Positions 33,473 to 45,722 of a stretch of 64,000 nucleotides of DNA are shown piece after piece; the stretch's first letter is position 1; each line of letters starts with the position of its first letter. Origin of the DNA: Gonocerus acuteangulatus. Its lineage: Eukaryota > Arthropoda > Insecta > Hemiptera > Coreidae. The position numbers were made by a program, and so were the translations under genes. Under the pieces are notes generated by a model. That model made no database searches. It saw only the letters and a list, made by a program, of their open reading frames with translations, and was not told the DNA's origin. The stretch is from NCBI GenBank assembly GCA_946811695.1, contig OX328123.1, positions 155,163,580 through 155,227,579 of the forward strand, read 5' to 3'.

Positions 33473-34250
33473 CTGCCATTAAATAATTCATTATGAAATT
33501 TAAAATTTCAAAAAAATCGGCATTACACACAAGCTAATGTTTAAAACATTGCTATGTTCCTGAATAGAATCAACTAAACGTTCCCCACAAACTGAAAATG
33601 AACAACAATGTTTCAATCAATTTTTATTTTATTTTTTCGATTCAGAGTAAATGAACATAAAAAAAAAAAAAAAAAAAAATGAAAAAAAAAAAATGAGAAT
33701 TTGTTGGCCATTGTGAGTTGACTTTCTTTTCAGCTGCCCTTGTTGTTTTTGTCCAACTACAAGAATAAGAAACTGTTTTAATTTTAATTAACATTAACTT
33801 TTGTATCTCAGAAATTGTCAGAGGAATCGTTGATTAGATTTTTATGCATTCTCCTCTCCAAAGAAATGAACTTTCCAATGTTTCATACTTCAACTTGCCA
33901 CATATATAAAAATAATTATCAGACTGCTTTCATGAACGTAAAAGAGGATCAGCAGACAAATAATCTCTTTTTTCCATATTATCCCAGATATTTAATTTTA
34001 AAATAAATGTTAACACACTAAAAATAAAACTTTTTCAAGGAAAGTTAATTATAGGCCTGTTTCACTATAGCTACTAATTTTTTGGATTATGAGGCCGTTC
34101 TTTGTGCTCATTTTAAATTTCAAGTATGAATTAAGCTTGAAAGACTGACTTACTTGCCACAACAATTATCAGAATTAACAAATAAATCAAATTTGTTAAA
34201 AAAAACTGCTGATATCTTTAGTCAGTTGCAGCAAAAATGGAACTCTGTTT

Positions 34251-34396
34251 TCAGTGCCTCTGAATCATTCTGACTCTACGCCTCTCAGATGGGTCTTCTT
34301 CGAACTGTGGGCAGGAAGTCTGGCGAATAACTGCTTTAGATTTCATTGGTACTTCATGACTGCAACTACGACTTACCAAAAGTGGGCGTTTTTCCC
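34251..34396 (-). CDS. Gene Y terminal exon, unidentified basic C-terminus
   Basis: Acceptor TTATTTTAAG on the minus strand, then two bases finishing a Gly codon and 47 codons to TGA. The frame reads EKRPLLVSRSCSHEVPMKS, KAVIRQTSCPQFEEDPSE and RRRVRMIQRH. The split codon (G from the exon ending at 45723 plus GG here) joins in frame. The tail is basic and Ser-rich, possibly a phosphorylated cytoplasmic end; no domain is visible. The 11.3-kb intron between the exons would contain MITEs and PLE pieces. Confidence 0.6.
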
Positions 34397-34789
34397 CTTA
34401 AAATAATAATAAAAGTGTATTAGTACGTTTCATTTTTGCAAGATATATTACTTTTAAAATATATATTCCATTAGGCAATAGTAAAGTGACAGTATCCTAA
34501 GAGGAAATTACTCCATTAAAACACCAATTTCTCTGCGATCGATCTCTCTACTACAAATTGCACTGGAATCCTATTTGTAGGATACTTTATAAGCTTTCAA
34601 ATAGAAGCTTTACATTTACTCTGTTTTCCCAACCAGTTTTCGAGATATATAAGAATACATCTGAAAATCCCCAGAAAAATCTAGTTTATTCCATTTATTT
34701 ATTTAGCATATAGTTGTGAAGTCAATAATCAGTTGTTGTCATGCATTCTTAGTGAACAGAAGTATGTATTTGCCTTAAAGTTGAAGTAA

Positions 34790-35770
34790 GGTGTACTAGT
34801 CAAATACGCCTGTAGCTAATTTACCAAAAACAAGCATTGTAGCATCACATGGTAGTTGTCTAAAATGCAGGGCCTCTTCAAGGGGGGAGCACAGAGGACA
34901 ATTGTTCAGGAGCCAGTGGTCTCAGAGGGCCTCACTTCATTTTTTACTTTCATTATAATTTGAAATAACAAAGTTATAAACCTACCATTTTCCACTCCTT
35001 TCAATTACTAATGTATTTAATTTTATTTTCAGAAAAATGTCAGTTTTAAATAATTTCATTAATAGTTTTTGGTAATGTTAATGAAGGAGGGGGGGGGGGA
35101 GGGGGCCATCAAGTTATATGTACAGAGTCCTGTAATTACTAAGTTAATAGGGAGGGGGATAAGGGTCCCGTGAAGTAATTTGTGCAGGGGCCCGTAATTC
35201 CTCTAGGAGGCCCTGTTAAATGTCGTCAGGTCAGTCACTGGTGTTGTAAAGCAGCCTAACCAGAGCCACTCCAGTATTTACTTTGGGGTTAGTACCAATA
35301 AAATTAAACAGCCGCATTGACATATCCATAAAAGCGGACATGCAGACGGACAATTCTTCCTTGTTGAATCCTGATCTTTCAGTAGTTGGGCTTTTGCATT
35401 AGCCTTGGGCTGTTCTGATGGATGGTGACTTGGCGGCTGTGTTGGTATCCTGATCACATCCTGCTACCATGCAAGAGAAAGGTTTGCATAGTGTCACGTA
35501 ATCTGGAGCAATAGAGCCAGAAAAAACATGTGTCGTTTCGGAATGATGAGGTAATTTTCAGCTTGCCCACATAAACCATACATGTGTGTGGCTAATTTAC
35601 TGGATACAAGCACATCAGCACAAAGGGGTCAGCTGCACATGGCAGCTGAGGAGGTAGTGAGCGCCAGACATAGACTGGCTAAAATTACGTCAGCCCCACC
35701 AACAGTGTTGTAAAGCAACCTAGCTGGAAACACTACAGCCTTTGGGGCTGACACCAATAAGCAGTGAGGG
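34790..35770. repeat. Diverged tandem duplication split by the hAT element
   Basis: GTAGCTAATTTACC...CAATAAA-type sequence at 34800-34867 plus 35216-35310 matches 35580-35770 (shared TGTTGTAAAGCA-CCTA and ACCAATAA boxes). The second copy lacks the hAT insertion. Confidence 0.6.
34868..35215. mobile_element. hAT-type MITE, CAGGGCCTC ends
   Basis: CAGGGCCTCTTC at the left and inverted CAGGGCCTCCT at the right, with long G-runs inside. The flanks TAAAATG and TTAAATG suggest an imperfect 8-bp duplication. The host sequence without insertion can be compared with the related copy at 35575-35770, which supports an insertion here. Confidence 0.65.
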
Positions 35771-35975
35771 ACTGCTTCAATATGAAGATAGTTTTATCAA
35801 CTGTTAAATATGTTGTCCTAAAACCATTGAAAAAACTGAAGAGGGACTAGAATCTCACTAAGTGAAATAAAAAAACTGTATGCCATAGAAAACAAATAAC
35901 TTATATTACCTGGAAGGCTAAACGAGGAACATATGGAAAGAAAAGCATCTGTAATGTATGTAAATCTATAAAATA

Positions 35976-35980
<5 letters not shown>

Positions 35981-36044
<64 letters not shown>

Positions 36045-36061
36045 TATATATATATTAAATA

Positions 36062-36118
<57 letters not shown>
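35981..36118. repeat. Compound (AT)n microsatellite
   Basis: Two AT tracts separated by a TTAAATATATATATATTAAA spacer. Confidence 0.95.
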
Positions 36119-36513
36119 TTATATGTACGTGTAAGTTGTCTGCTTAAATGTATAGTTAGAGAAAATATAAATGCCATGTAAAAATATCCATGATATTGTT
36201 AATAAAGAAAAAAAATTTGAGTCAAAACTTTAACCTTCCAAAGCTAAGCTTATATTCTTCCTATGAATAATGAAAAGTCTTTGGAACTTTATTTATTATT
36301 TTTAAGAACCCTATATTAAATTCTTGAATCAACTAATCTTAGAGGATTGAAGTCTGTTATGTCTCTGAGAAATAAATGTTTGTATCTTGATGGACAAGAA
36401 ACCACCATCTTTAAGGTACATGAATTCTAAGTAAATACATATTTAGATATTTTGTTATTTGTTTCGAGTACTTGTACTTTTGCGTAAAACCATTTTTTGA
36501 AATACATACTTAA

Positions 36514-36757
36514 GGGTGTGTTTACATCTGACACTTCTCGCAGAAAATATATCTCAGGTGTCGGATACATATTTAAAATAATTATTATACCTGACACCTG
36601 AGATATATTTCCTGCGAGAAGTGTCAGATGTAAACGCACAGTTATTGCTCGTGATAGAAATATACATCTCAGACATAAATTGTTCGCAGTTTACATTAGA
36701 CACAATTTCTGTCTGATATAAATATCTTGCAATAACTATCAGATGTAAATGCACCCT
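36514..36757. mobile_element. Palindrome-rich MITE, PIF/Harbinger-like
   Basis: GGGTGTGTTTACATCTGA at the left and inverted GGGTGCATTTACATCTGA at the right, flanked by TAA on both sides, the three-base duplication of PIF/Harbinger. The left half is itself a near-perfect hairpin around 36575; the right half is a second, weaker hairpin. Confidence 0.6.
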
Positions 36758-37368
36758 AAAAGCCTACAATATTACATAAAAATAATTAAAGTTATTATTA
36801 TATAAATAAATAAAGTAATTACCATGTTCAAAAAAATAAAAATATAATAAGTATTGCAAAACTTTTATACTGCCTGATATGACTAGAAAGCAAGGAAAGA
36901 AAGCATTTAGGAAATCAAGATATGAAAACAGCTCTGAATGCTATTAGAAGGAAAGCTGAATCAAAATACTAATTAAATATTTTAAAGATATATTTTTAAG
37001 ATAAGGTAAGTATAACACTCATACATTAATGAAAGCTATTATAAAGTCAAGATAAATGTTAAAAAGTAAATATTAAAAATTAAAAAGTGTTTATTACAAT
37101 TAAAGAAGGAAGATAGAGTGCTGAGAAAATTTCGAGCCATACGATTGAGATGCCTTCTGCTGTCAATGTGAACCAGAACAATTACTCATGTATTGTGCTG
37201 ATGTATAAAGCCAATGTCAATTACATTATACAACGAATAAATGAAGATTGCTTCTTGCTTATGGTGGGCAAAGAATAGAAAAAAAATGACCCAACATAAA
37301 ATGAATATATGAAATAACTAGGAGTAGTTGCTCCCCGTAATTGTTTAAAACAATGTTATAATTGGGAC

Positions 37369-37397
37369 GTTTCAAACCTGTTTAGGTTCATCTTCAG
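37369..37397 (-). ncRNA. Hammerhead core, canonical, PLE copy 2 left arm
   Basis: Minus strand: CTGAAGA, stem II TGAACCT/AGGTTT with an AAAC loop, GAAAC. Both core segments are intact. Confidence 0.62.
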
Positions 37398-37839
37398 GCA
37401 CCTAAAATGTAAAATAAAAAGCAAGCATAAGGAGAATACTACTTCTATGTCACTATACCAATATAATACCATATATAATAATATATAATTACAAAACTGA
37501 GAGCATCAATATTGGTAAACATTACAATTACCAAGAGATTTAAACTCTAAATTTCAGTTATAAAATAAAATAATACAGATTACATAGACACACTCGCACA
37601 CTTACGCTCATTGTGAATCTGATTTGTCCACTCAACCAATAATGGTGAAATTATCTTCTCTTTTTTTTATTATTAATCAGTCTTTAAAGCCTCCACCATA
37701 TTTACTTGTCACCACTATATTTCTAAAACCCTCCAGAGATTCTTACAAGTATTTAACGTTTTGCTCTCAAACTTCAAAATTATGGACCTTAACATGAAAT
37801 TATCAAAATTATAATAGACCTTAACATGACTTAATTTAA

Positions 37840-38276
37840 CCCTGGATTGACACCGTGGGGTAAAAAATACCCCACACTTTGTTCTATGGCGTTTTTCTTA
37901 AATTCTGTAAATCATAGAGACTCCCTCCTTCTTCCTAAATAATCGGAAGTGTATTATCTGGTTTGACCTAATATAAACAACACCAGTTCTCTGCTAATCG
38001 CAGCATGAGAAGGTCGTGAGTTGGATAATTATTTGGTGTATGAATAATATTGAGTTTTAGGATTTCCTTGCTTTTTTTTTTAATTTTAATTAATATTCGG
38101 CAGATTTATTCCTGTTTGAATTTATTTCTTGATGTTCCTGCTCTATACGTTGCTCTTGCATAAAAAATCAAAAGAAAAAATTTAAATTTATTTATTTGAT
38201 ATATTTTCAAAGTATGGGGTAAAATTTACCCCATGGTGTCATTAACGTAGATGTCAATGGCAGTGTCAATACAGGG
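37840..38276. mobile_element. TTAA-flanked (piggyBac-type) element, 437 bp
   Basis: CCCTGGATTGACACCGT at the left and inverted CCCTGTATTGACACTGC at the right; TTAA at 37836-37839 and 38277-38280. Subterminal GGGGTAAAAAATACCCC hairpin. No transposase frame. Confidence 0.8.
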
Positions 38277-38386
38277 TTAAGGTACCTCATCTATTGTATT
38301 ATTATAATATATTGTATTTATATTGGCATAATGGCATAGGAGTAATATTCTCCTTATTATTGAGTTTTATTTTACATTGTAGATGT

Positions 38387-38415
38387 CTGAAGATGAACCT
38401 AAACAGGTTTGAAAC
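38387..38415 (+). ncRNA. Hammerhead core, canonical, PLE copy 2 right arm
   Basis: CTGAAGA, the same stem II with AAAC loop, GAAAC. The flanks GATGT and ACATC are complementary, extending a stem round the core. A complete stem I is not obvious. Confidence 0.62.
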
Positions 38416-38467
38416 ATCACAATTATAACTTAATGTTTTAAACAATTTTAGGGACCTGCTCCTGCTA

Positions 38468-39071
38468 TAGCCCGTTCAATTAGATGGAATAGTTCAAATC
38501 TTGAATACGCGAAATTCTGCGGGAATTTCCATTCCGCCATTTGCATTACTATTTCAATAAAAACACGCTACGTGAAACTCAATAAACACTGATTATGTCT
38601 CCTATTTAGGACTAGGGAAGGCTGGCTATAAGAGGTCAGACAAGGGAAATAGTGTTTACTCTTTATCAATACTTAGCCAAAGCTAAGGCCAAAAACAATA
38701 TAGAGTATAACGTTGCATGTTCAAATAGATGGTTAAGTAGAGGGAAAAGGGCGTGGCCTATATTCCCTGTAGAAAATTGGAGGTAAAAGTTCTCTCAGTC
38801 ATATCCGTAACACCATGAAATTTAAAACAATTTCAGCCTTAGTTTTGGGTAATTATTGAAAAATACTAAACACTATCTCCCTTATCTAACCTTTCAAAGC
38901 ATTCTCCAGTCTTAAACGAAATATAATCAGTTTTTATAGTGATCTACATTAAGTGTTTGATCATTAAGAGGCTTCCCAAATGGCGGAAAAGAAGGGTGGG
39001 TGTTGGGAGAAATTCCTGCCCAGATGTTCGCGCATGCGAAACTGAACTCCTGGGCGTATCTGGACAGGCTG
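38468..39071. mobile_element. TA-flanked foldback element
   Basis: Imperfect long inverted ends: TAGCCCGTTC...GGGAATTTCCATTCCGCCATTTG at the left and the matching inverted stretch at the right. TA on each side at 38466-38467 and 39072-39073. The empty site is seen in PLE copy 1. Confidence 0.6.
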
Positions 39072-39100
39072 TAGTTATTTCAAGAATCCATTGATCCTTC

Positions 39101-40539
39101 CCCACGCTCACTTTCAACTTAAAAATATGAACTTCAGAGAAGACACCTCCAACACATTATAAGGCATTGGAACTGGGTGATTCCATTCAAAGTATTAAAG
39201 GTGAAATTGTAATAAATAAGGTCTGGACGCTTAAATTGTTGAAACCTAATACAAGGCCATTCAATACCAGGGTGAGTTACAATGCTATCATTCAGAATAT
39301 AACTAAGAAATACTGAGTGCTACAGAAGTAAGATCTTATAGTTAATTGCATAAGTTTGTCTACCACAGTGCTTCATAAATGTCAAAACATTCTGTAGTAA
39401 TGCTATCGTTATTGGATTTTAAAATAATCTTAAAAAGATAAATTGATTACTCATTACTTTTGAAAAAAAAAAAAAGTCAACAAAAGTTCTGCTTGAATTA
39501 CTACAGCTCTTCACTCTTAAAGAAAGGCTAATGTTAAATTTCAATCAGATATTGGTTGCTTCATCTTGATGGGGTTTTTGCAAGCTGATTTTTTTTTTTT
39601 TTTTTTTTTATTATTCTTTTAAAAAAAATAAGAAAATTAACAAATTTAATTCTATTGGAAATCATAGTAGTATCTCAAAGAAATTAGTTTACCTTTCTAA
39701 ATTTATTGGGTTGATGAAAAATAATGCAGTTGCTTGCAATTATTACATTTTAAAACCAATTGTGTAAGCAAAACAAATTCTTAATTTTGATTCTTTAAAG
39801 AAATCATCTCTCCTTTCCCCAGTCTGTTTAAATAAATTGCTAAAGAGCATTTTTTTCAAAACCAAAGTAGAAATGGCAAAATAACTTGACAAGAACCAGT
39901 CACCTGTCTTACGTCAAGTGGAGAACTTTGATAAAACAAAAGTGTTTACCAAGTTAGTGCCTAACGAATTAAACATGTGTCAAAAATATTGCTACATTGA
40001 AATCTAATGCACTTAGCATGAACTGACATGTGATAAGAAATGCATCTTATACGATAGTAGAAAACGTTATATTCAATGAGTACAACAAAGCATTTTCTGT
40101 GGACTAACTTTGACCCGAAAAAAGTCACAGCACGTAGGGAGACTAAGTGTCAGTATCATGGATTACAGCTTTCTCAATCACAGCCTGACTATGACTGTCG
40201 ACAAGCACTGGCAAGAAATGTCATGCATCAACTGCCAAGATAATTAGACATAACAGTGAATAAATCCACTGGCCATTAGCATGGGCTATCTACTAGTTTG
40301 TACCCTTTCTAATCAAACTGATTAAATTAGGAGCCTTTTTAGTGAGGCCATTGTTCATAAACGTCAATCCGCTTCAAGCTGAGCATTCTATTTCAATTTT
40401 AGAAAACTCATTATTGATGGACAGTAAATGTCCACTAGGATTGATCGGTTTGCTGTTTTGTTGCAAATTGAGAGCATAACAATACTACTACCTTTTTTTC
40501 TCTCTTCATAAGCTAAAGTTTACTTAGTGATTTTGTGCT
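39101..40539. other. Intergenic or intronic DNA, nothing recognised
   Basis: AT-rich with homopolymer T (39588-39610) and A runs. No exon-like or repeat structure identified. Confidence 0.45.
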
Positions 40540-40757
40540 TTAAAAAAGGTAAAAAGCTCACAAGGGCTTCATAACTAAGGACTTTCTTTCATTCAGAAGG
40601 AAGGAGGGTAGTGTACACTGTATTCCTGAATATATTTTTAAAATATAACCCATAAAATTACAAAACAGACATGAATAATTTTGACCTTTTATAATTATAA
40701 GTAACAGCTGACTCGATTATTATTTTTCTTCCGGATTGTTTTTTATATGAGTTACTT
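40540..40757 (+). repeat. Decayed 5' part of the Helentron-like repeat
   Basis: Weak colinear match to the first 220 bp of copies A-C (CACAAGGGCTTCATAACTAAG, TAGTGTACACTG, ACATGAATA boxes). Confidence 0.45.
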
Positions 40758-40761
40758 ATTA

Positions 40762-41458
40762 AGGTAAGTACACACTGGTAGACCTTATTATGCGATTTGT
40801 CTAGAGACTGGCTGAGACGGTCAAGGCTTGAGACAGACTTGGTCTATAGACACCGATCTTTGTCTTGTCTCGCGTCCACACTATGATGTGAATATTTCAG
40901 TCTCCTCTTCCCAGCCAACCATAGAGGTCATTGTTTTGTGTGGATTGAGTGTGTGTTTAGCAATAATTAATAGTGAAAGAACACGAAAACATAAACGCTG
41001 GTGGACGCGCAATGTGGTCTCAGAAGAACCTAGCTTTGGTAATGGACTATTAAAATTGGAAGACACCATGGATTTTAGGAATTTCACCCTGTTTTTGTAA
41101 TTGGGATTTGTTACGTCCCACAAACAATTCAAAGCCTGGTAATCTTCAATTAATGTTAAAACTTTATGGTTTTTCACATGTTTCAACAGAAGAAAACAAA
41201 ACACTAGAGAAAGACTGGGACATGTCTCGCCTCTGGACACCGAGTGAAGTCCACACTGTCTAAATGTTGCTCAACATGTCTAACGTTGCACCCGGTCTCC
41301 TATTCCACTCCGGAGACCTTAGACCTGAGATTTTTGGTCTCGTAACAAGCCCATATACGGGGGAGGGGGGTCTCGTCAATAGACATGTCTATGTAGACAA
41401 CCTGAGACACGTCTCAGGACCAAAATCGCACAACATGTGTACCAGTGTGTACTTACCT
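40762..41458. mobile_element. PIF/Harbinger-type element, internally deleted
   Basis: AGGTAAGTACACACTGG at the left, inverted at the right, TTA on both sides (40759-40761, 41459-41461). Encodes part of the N-terminal region of a Harbinger-type transposase. 697 bp, so non-autonomous. Confidence 0.78.
40965..41100 (+). pseudogene. Harbinger-type transposase N-terminal fragment
   Basis: A + frame with SERTRKHKRWWTRNV then LLKLEDTMDFRNFTLFL. The pattern basic-RWWxR followed by ExLxxED-xFxNFxRM is common near the start of PIF/Harbinger transposases. A stop follows at 41098, and the catalytic DDE part is absent. Confidence 0.65.
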
Positions 41459-41544
41459 TTAGACACAAAAAAAAGTCACATGTTTGTTTATTTATCTTAA
41501 TGAATAATAGAAATGGCCAAATATTGCATGAGTACAACCCATAA

Positions 41545-41830
41545 TAACCAAATAAGACCCCAGTTTGGCAATTAATTCAATTTTAAATTAATAAAAAGTG
41601 AACCACACCTTCTAACGGATCGATTTTGCTTTGCTCTTGACAATGCATGTTCCTCATTGATTGGGGAATCGTTTCTGCCGAGTTTCATTGCAGGAAAGTA
41701 AAAAATATCCACCAGTACGGGGAAATTGATAATTTGTCTCTGAAAAACCTCATTCCTAATGAACCAATTTAGTTTATTTTTACCCACGACGTATACTGAG
41801 ATTTGTGATAATTGACCAGAAGTCTAGACT
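41545..41830. repeat. Decayed fragment of Helentron-like internal units
   Basis: Contains CTAATGAACCAATTTAGTTTATTTTTAC-like and CCCACGACGTATAC boxes shared with copies A-C. Confidence 0.45.
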
Positions 41831-43850
41831 AAACTATAGTCTAGACTAAGAAGAAGAAGAAACCTGCATTATTTTTAATCAACACAATAAGATCTATTGG
41901 TTTAATGTATAAGTTCGCCGAGTAACATTTGTTGGCAACAATGTGGCATCAAGGGTTTTTACATCTTTACTCCATTTTTTTTAACATAATTGGAATTTAT
42001 GTGTTGTAATTTTATTTGAAAACCTTTCAAATTTTGTGTAAAGTTTGGATTACTATTTTTCAACTACCCTGAAATGTTTTTGAATTCTCCCCTCAAAATT
42101 TCTAGTCAAATCTGAGTGCCAAATACATCACGTAAAAGATAAATCATTGAAAATTTGGAAAACACAAAATGTATCACAAATATCTCTCAAATGCGAAACT
42201 TTTCCATTCGTTTCTTTCAGTTACTTTTTATTGCTTCCAGGCTGGACAATGGATTTTCAAAGTTTGGCCAATAAAAAATGAATAACTTATAATTTCTTCA
42301 CACAAGGTATTTGAAAGTAACAAAACTACATTCCACATTTTATTGACAAAAGGGAGCCAATCGTTCAATTTACCCCTCAATAAACCTCCCCTTCATTTGC
42401 ATAGATTTAATGCTTACTAAATGTAGAAGTTTTCGTGTAGGTACTGTATCTGTAATCTGTTAGGGGGCTGAGGAAAAAAATCGCGAGAAACCTCTGATAT
42501 ATATATTAAAGGTTTCTTGCGATTTTATATATATATAGGGTGTCCCAAATTGAAATGGCAAAACTTTAGGAGCGTGTAGGGAACCAAACAACTAAGACAA
42601 GAAGTCCTTTAGAGATTTCCACCCGTACCATCTCCTAAAGGCGCAGAATTTATTGTCTCAAGACTATGTCTGGCATAGCAGGAAGTTTAATCAGTGTCAA
42701 TCAACTCTAGAGAGCAATTAAGAGACTGTCCGGTTTTGTCTTTAGGTGAACGTGAATATGTTACTGTATGACTGTGAGTACCGTGCTTGACAGTGAATGA
42801 AAAATAAAATATAAGAACTATACGAACTTATGCATCAAATCAATAATTCTGAATAGCAGGATAATCTATCATTAGGAATTCATCATTGAGAAAATATAGG
42901 AATTGAAATAGGAATTTCAGTATGCTAAATACCTTTATAAAATAAAAGAGGTATAGAAAATTTTAAAAATCATTCATGAAGTCGTTATGGAGATGCAGGC
43001 AGACAGGTAATGAGACAACACCAAATAATTAAAACAATGGAGCAGCTGGATGTGATAAATATGACAGGCTAATATTTCTGAAGTTCATTCAATAAAATCA
43101 AAAATTTAAATTTAAAATTTAACTATGAAGAAAGCATCAAACCTTCATCTCAGCAGTAAATTCTTGCTATTCTTGGATAGCATTTGCGAACCATTGAACA
43201 TATAAGTTCGGTTTGGTGAGACGTTTCAAGATGTCTCATTTCGAAATATAGAAGAAAATATAGACCTACCAAGCGCAGTTCTGCAATAGATGATCCTGCA
43301 ACTCCTCACAATGTTGCTAGAAATTTATGAAGGAATTTAACAATATTTCTTCTTCGCGATCCTGTAATTGAGATATCCTTAATTTTCTTGTATCTTTTTT
43401 AATGTCTGTTACAATCCTTTTAATGAGACTTTAATGTTCCTCAACAATTTAATTTATTGTTGTTTCTTACTATAAAATACTAATTTTATTTTATAACGAA
43501 AAAAAAAAGAAGAAAAGAGTTTCAAACTAATTACCTGGGATATAAAACTGTAATATCATAATCCAATATTAGTTCTTTGCCTTCAGAAGGTTTTTAAAGT
43601 TTTCATCAATGATATAATATACTTGATGTATTAATATTATTGACTAATGTTTTTATTATTAAAATTAATTAATAATTTTTATTTTGTAGGCAATTAATTT
43701 ACAAACAGATTTTTTAGTAAAAATTTAAATTTTGAACATTTCAGCATGCTCTTTGACAGCCTTCTTGAAGCCCGTTCCCGAGATAACAGACAGGCAACAG
43801 TAAGCGCACAGTCCCCTTCAAAAAATTACAAGTGAGTGGTGGTGATTATT
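41831..43850. other. Intergenic or intronic DNA with a lone mariner-like end
   Basis: At 42535-42560 AGGGTGTCCCAAATTGAAATGG resembles one mariner-type end. A hairpin AATCGCGAGAAACCT/AGGTTTCTTGCGATT lies at 42479-42527. A possible 55-bp exon-like stretch at 43745-43799 is discussed under rejected items. Confidence 0.4.
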
Positions 43851-43851
43851 A

Positions 43852-44343
43852 CCGTAAAATGGGGTCCCATTAGTACAACATGGTGAAATTGGTACAAACC
43901 TATGCTGCTTAAATATTTGTCTGAAAGCGAACAGACAAATATATAGGTATATATCGTCGCTACAAATGCAAAGTATCGAATATGAAAATCACCACTTTTC
44001 AGAGTGGAAAAGTATTTATTCATAACTTTTTTTTTTGGACAGTCCAATATTCGGCAGATTTGACCTTTTGATAGTGGAATACTTTCCCTTTAATAGAGTG
44101 AAGTCAGATTCAAGAATTTGCCGTACATAAGTCCAGCAGAAATTAGTAAAGATTGAAAATGAAAGATGCATTTTTTCACATTCGATACTTTGCATTTGTA
44201 TCGACGATATATAGGTATATATTTGTCCCTTCGCACTCTTTGTGATATGTTTGACCCTTTAATATCAGTTAAATGAAAATATCCTAGGAGTATAGGTTTG
44301 TACCAATTTCACCGCACAGTACTAATGTGACCCCATTTTATGA
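43852..44343. mobile_element. TA-flanked MITE with about 140-bp inverted ends
   Basis: CCGTAAAATGGGGTCCC at the left and inverted TCATAAAATGGGGTCAC at the right, TA on each side; further inverted matches through GGTGAAATTGGTACAAACC and a TATATAGGTATATA segment. No coding. Confidence 0.65.
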
Positions 44344-44419
44344 TACAGACTGTGGTGAGGGCATCGCTGTCTTAGGCAGTTCTGTATTTAAATTCTAGCT
44401 CAATATTACTTTTTCATTC

Positions 44420-44641
44420 CAAAAAAGAAGACGAGGAATTTCCAAACATTTAGTTTTGAATGGGACAAACCAGCAGTACATAAAGGATTTCCTTCATGAA
44501 GTAAAGCGCTTCATAGAGATTCCACCCAAGTGTAATCATTATGAGTGTACCAATTTTAATTTTCAATTTGAAGAAAAACTATTTACTGTAAATAAGAGAA
44601 ATACAAATAAAACACAATATTTTTTAATGTCAGTGACTTAA
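44420..44641 (+). pseudogene. Unidentified open stretch
   Basis: Open from about 44420, including VLNGTNQQYIKDFLHEVKRF and CNHYECTNFNFQFEEKLF. The composition is protein-like, but there is no splice or family support. Confidence 0.25.
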
Positions 44642-45069
44642 GTAAGCTCCATCCCAAAAAGTGTAAAAAAATTTTTTTTTTAGTTTTTTTGATTGGTTAA
44701 AACTCAATTAAATTCACCATAAATTCTGCGAAAAAAAACCTACACAAAGTCAACTCCCCTTACCCCCTAAATAACAATAAAAGCATTCATATTAAGATGC
44801 TTTTCAAACCACTGCAAATTGAAGAAGAAGAAACTAACCCTGTTATTTTTATATAATTGTAAAGAATATACTCATAGAATATACTAGAAGTATGTTCTAG
44901 AATATACTTCCAGTGTTCAAGAATCACTACCTTTATTTGTTTACAGAATTTTAAAAATACAAAGTAGGCTGAACATTGTAAAATTTTAGAGAGTAAAAGA
45001 GGTATTATTGACATGCAATAGACCAAAACTGTAAAGACTTCTAGATGTACTTAGCTTTACATCAACTTT

Positions 45070-45297
45070 GTTTAGAATAATGAAAAAAAAGTCCGAAATT
45101 TCCACAGGAATTTTATTTTTGCAAAATGTTTTCAGGGACTTAACCCCATTTTCAATAGCCATGCAAAGATCCTTATTCAGCCGAGCCTTGCTCCTAGACT
45201 GAATATAAATCTGGGAGCAAGATGCTTAGACCCTGAAAACATTTTGCAAAAATAAAATACCTGCGGAAATTTTTGACTTTTCTTTATTATTCTAAAC
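45070..45297. mobile_element. Short foldback element with hammerhead-like relic
   Basis: About 65 bp at each end are inverted copies (GTTTAGAATAATGAAAA... and its complement). Inside, on the minus strand, TTGAAAATGGGG...CCCTGAAAACA resembles a decayed hammerhead. Same design as 3146-3378. Confidence 0.5.
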
Positions 45298-45445
45298 ACC
45301 AATTCCCACCATCAAGCAAGCCCTACAATGAAAATAGTTTCGCACTCTTAGAAATGAGCCGGTTTATTTAAAGCTTCCAAATATAGTATGCGTTTTTAAT
45401 TATAACCAGGCTTAACACCAGACACACTCGTTAATATGAAAAAAA

Positions 45446-45450
<5 letters not shown>

Positions 45451-45500
<50 letters not shown>
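45451..45500. repeat. Poly-T tract, about 50 bp
   Basis: Uninterrupted T run. Could be the tail of a minus-strand retroposon, but no body is recognised next to it. Confidence 0.9.
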
Positions 45501-45501
<1 letters not shown>

Positions 45502-45722
45502 GGAGGGTGGACATAAATAAATGAGATTCGGCAGCATGTTTTCTCTACCGAATGAAGAAAGAAATATTGATTCGAAATTATTCGAAGCAATTATTCGATG
45601 GTGATTCCTGATACACTGTGTAATAACTGAATTTTTTGTTTTCAATGAGTTAAAATAGAACAGAAAATTAGCCTGTCAGTTGGAGATAAAAATAAAATAA
45701 GGCGACACATACCTGGGCTTAC

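Larger units (their letters stand above)
37310..39100. mobile_element. PLE arm pair, copy 2, carrying two later insertions
   Basis: Left arm about 37317-37460 and right arm about 38355-39100 are inverted and hold canonical hammerhead cores. A TTAA-flanked element (37840-38276) lies between them, and a TA-flanked foldback element (38468-39071) splits the right arm; sequence before and after it rejoins in register with copy 1 (CTCCTGCTAGTTA). Confidence 0.65.

Noticed and set aside
33735..33782. Short terminal exon reading LPLLFLSNYKNKKLF
   Set aside because: Only an acceptor-like CTTTTCAG supports it; too short to judge and no upstream partner.
43745..43799. 55-bp plus-strand exon (MLFDSLLEARSRDNRQAT)
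   Set aside because: Good-looking splice sites, but two frames are open and no neighbouring compatible exon was found; it may belong to a repeat. Left as unproven.
45396..45645. Lys-rich reading frames
   Set aside because: They come from the poly-T tract read on the minus strand.
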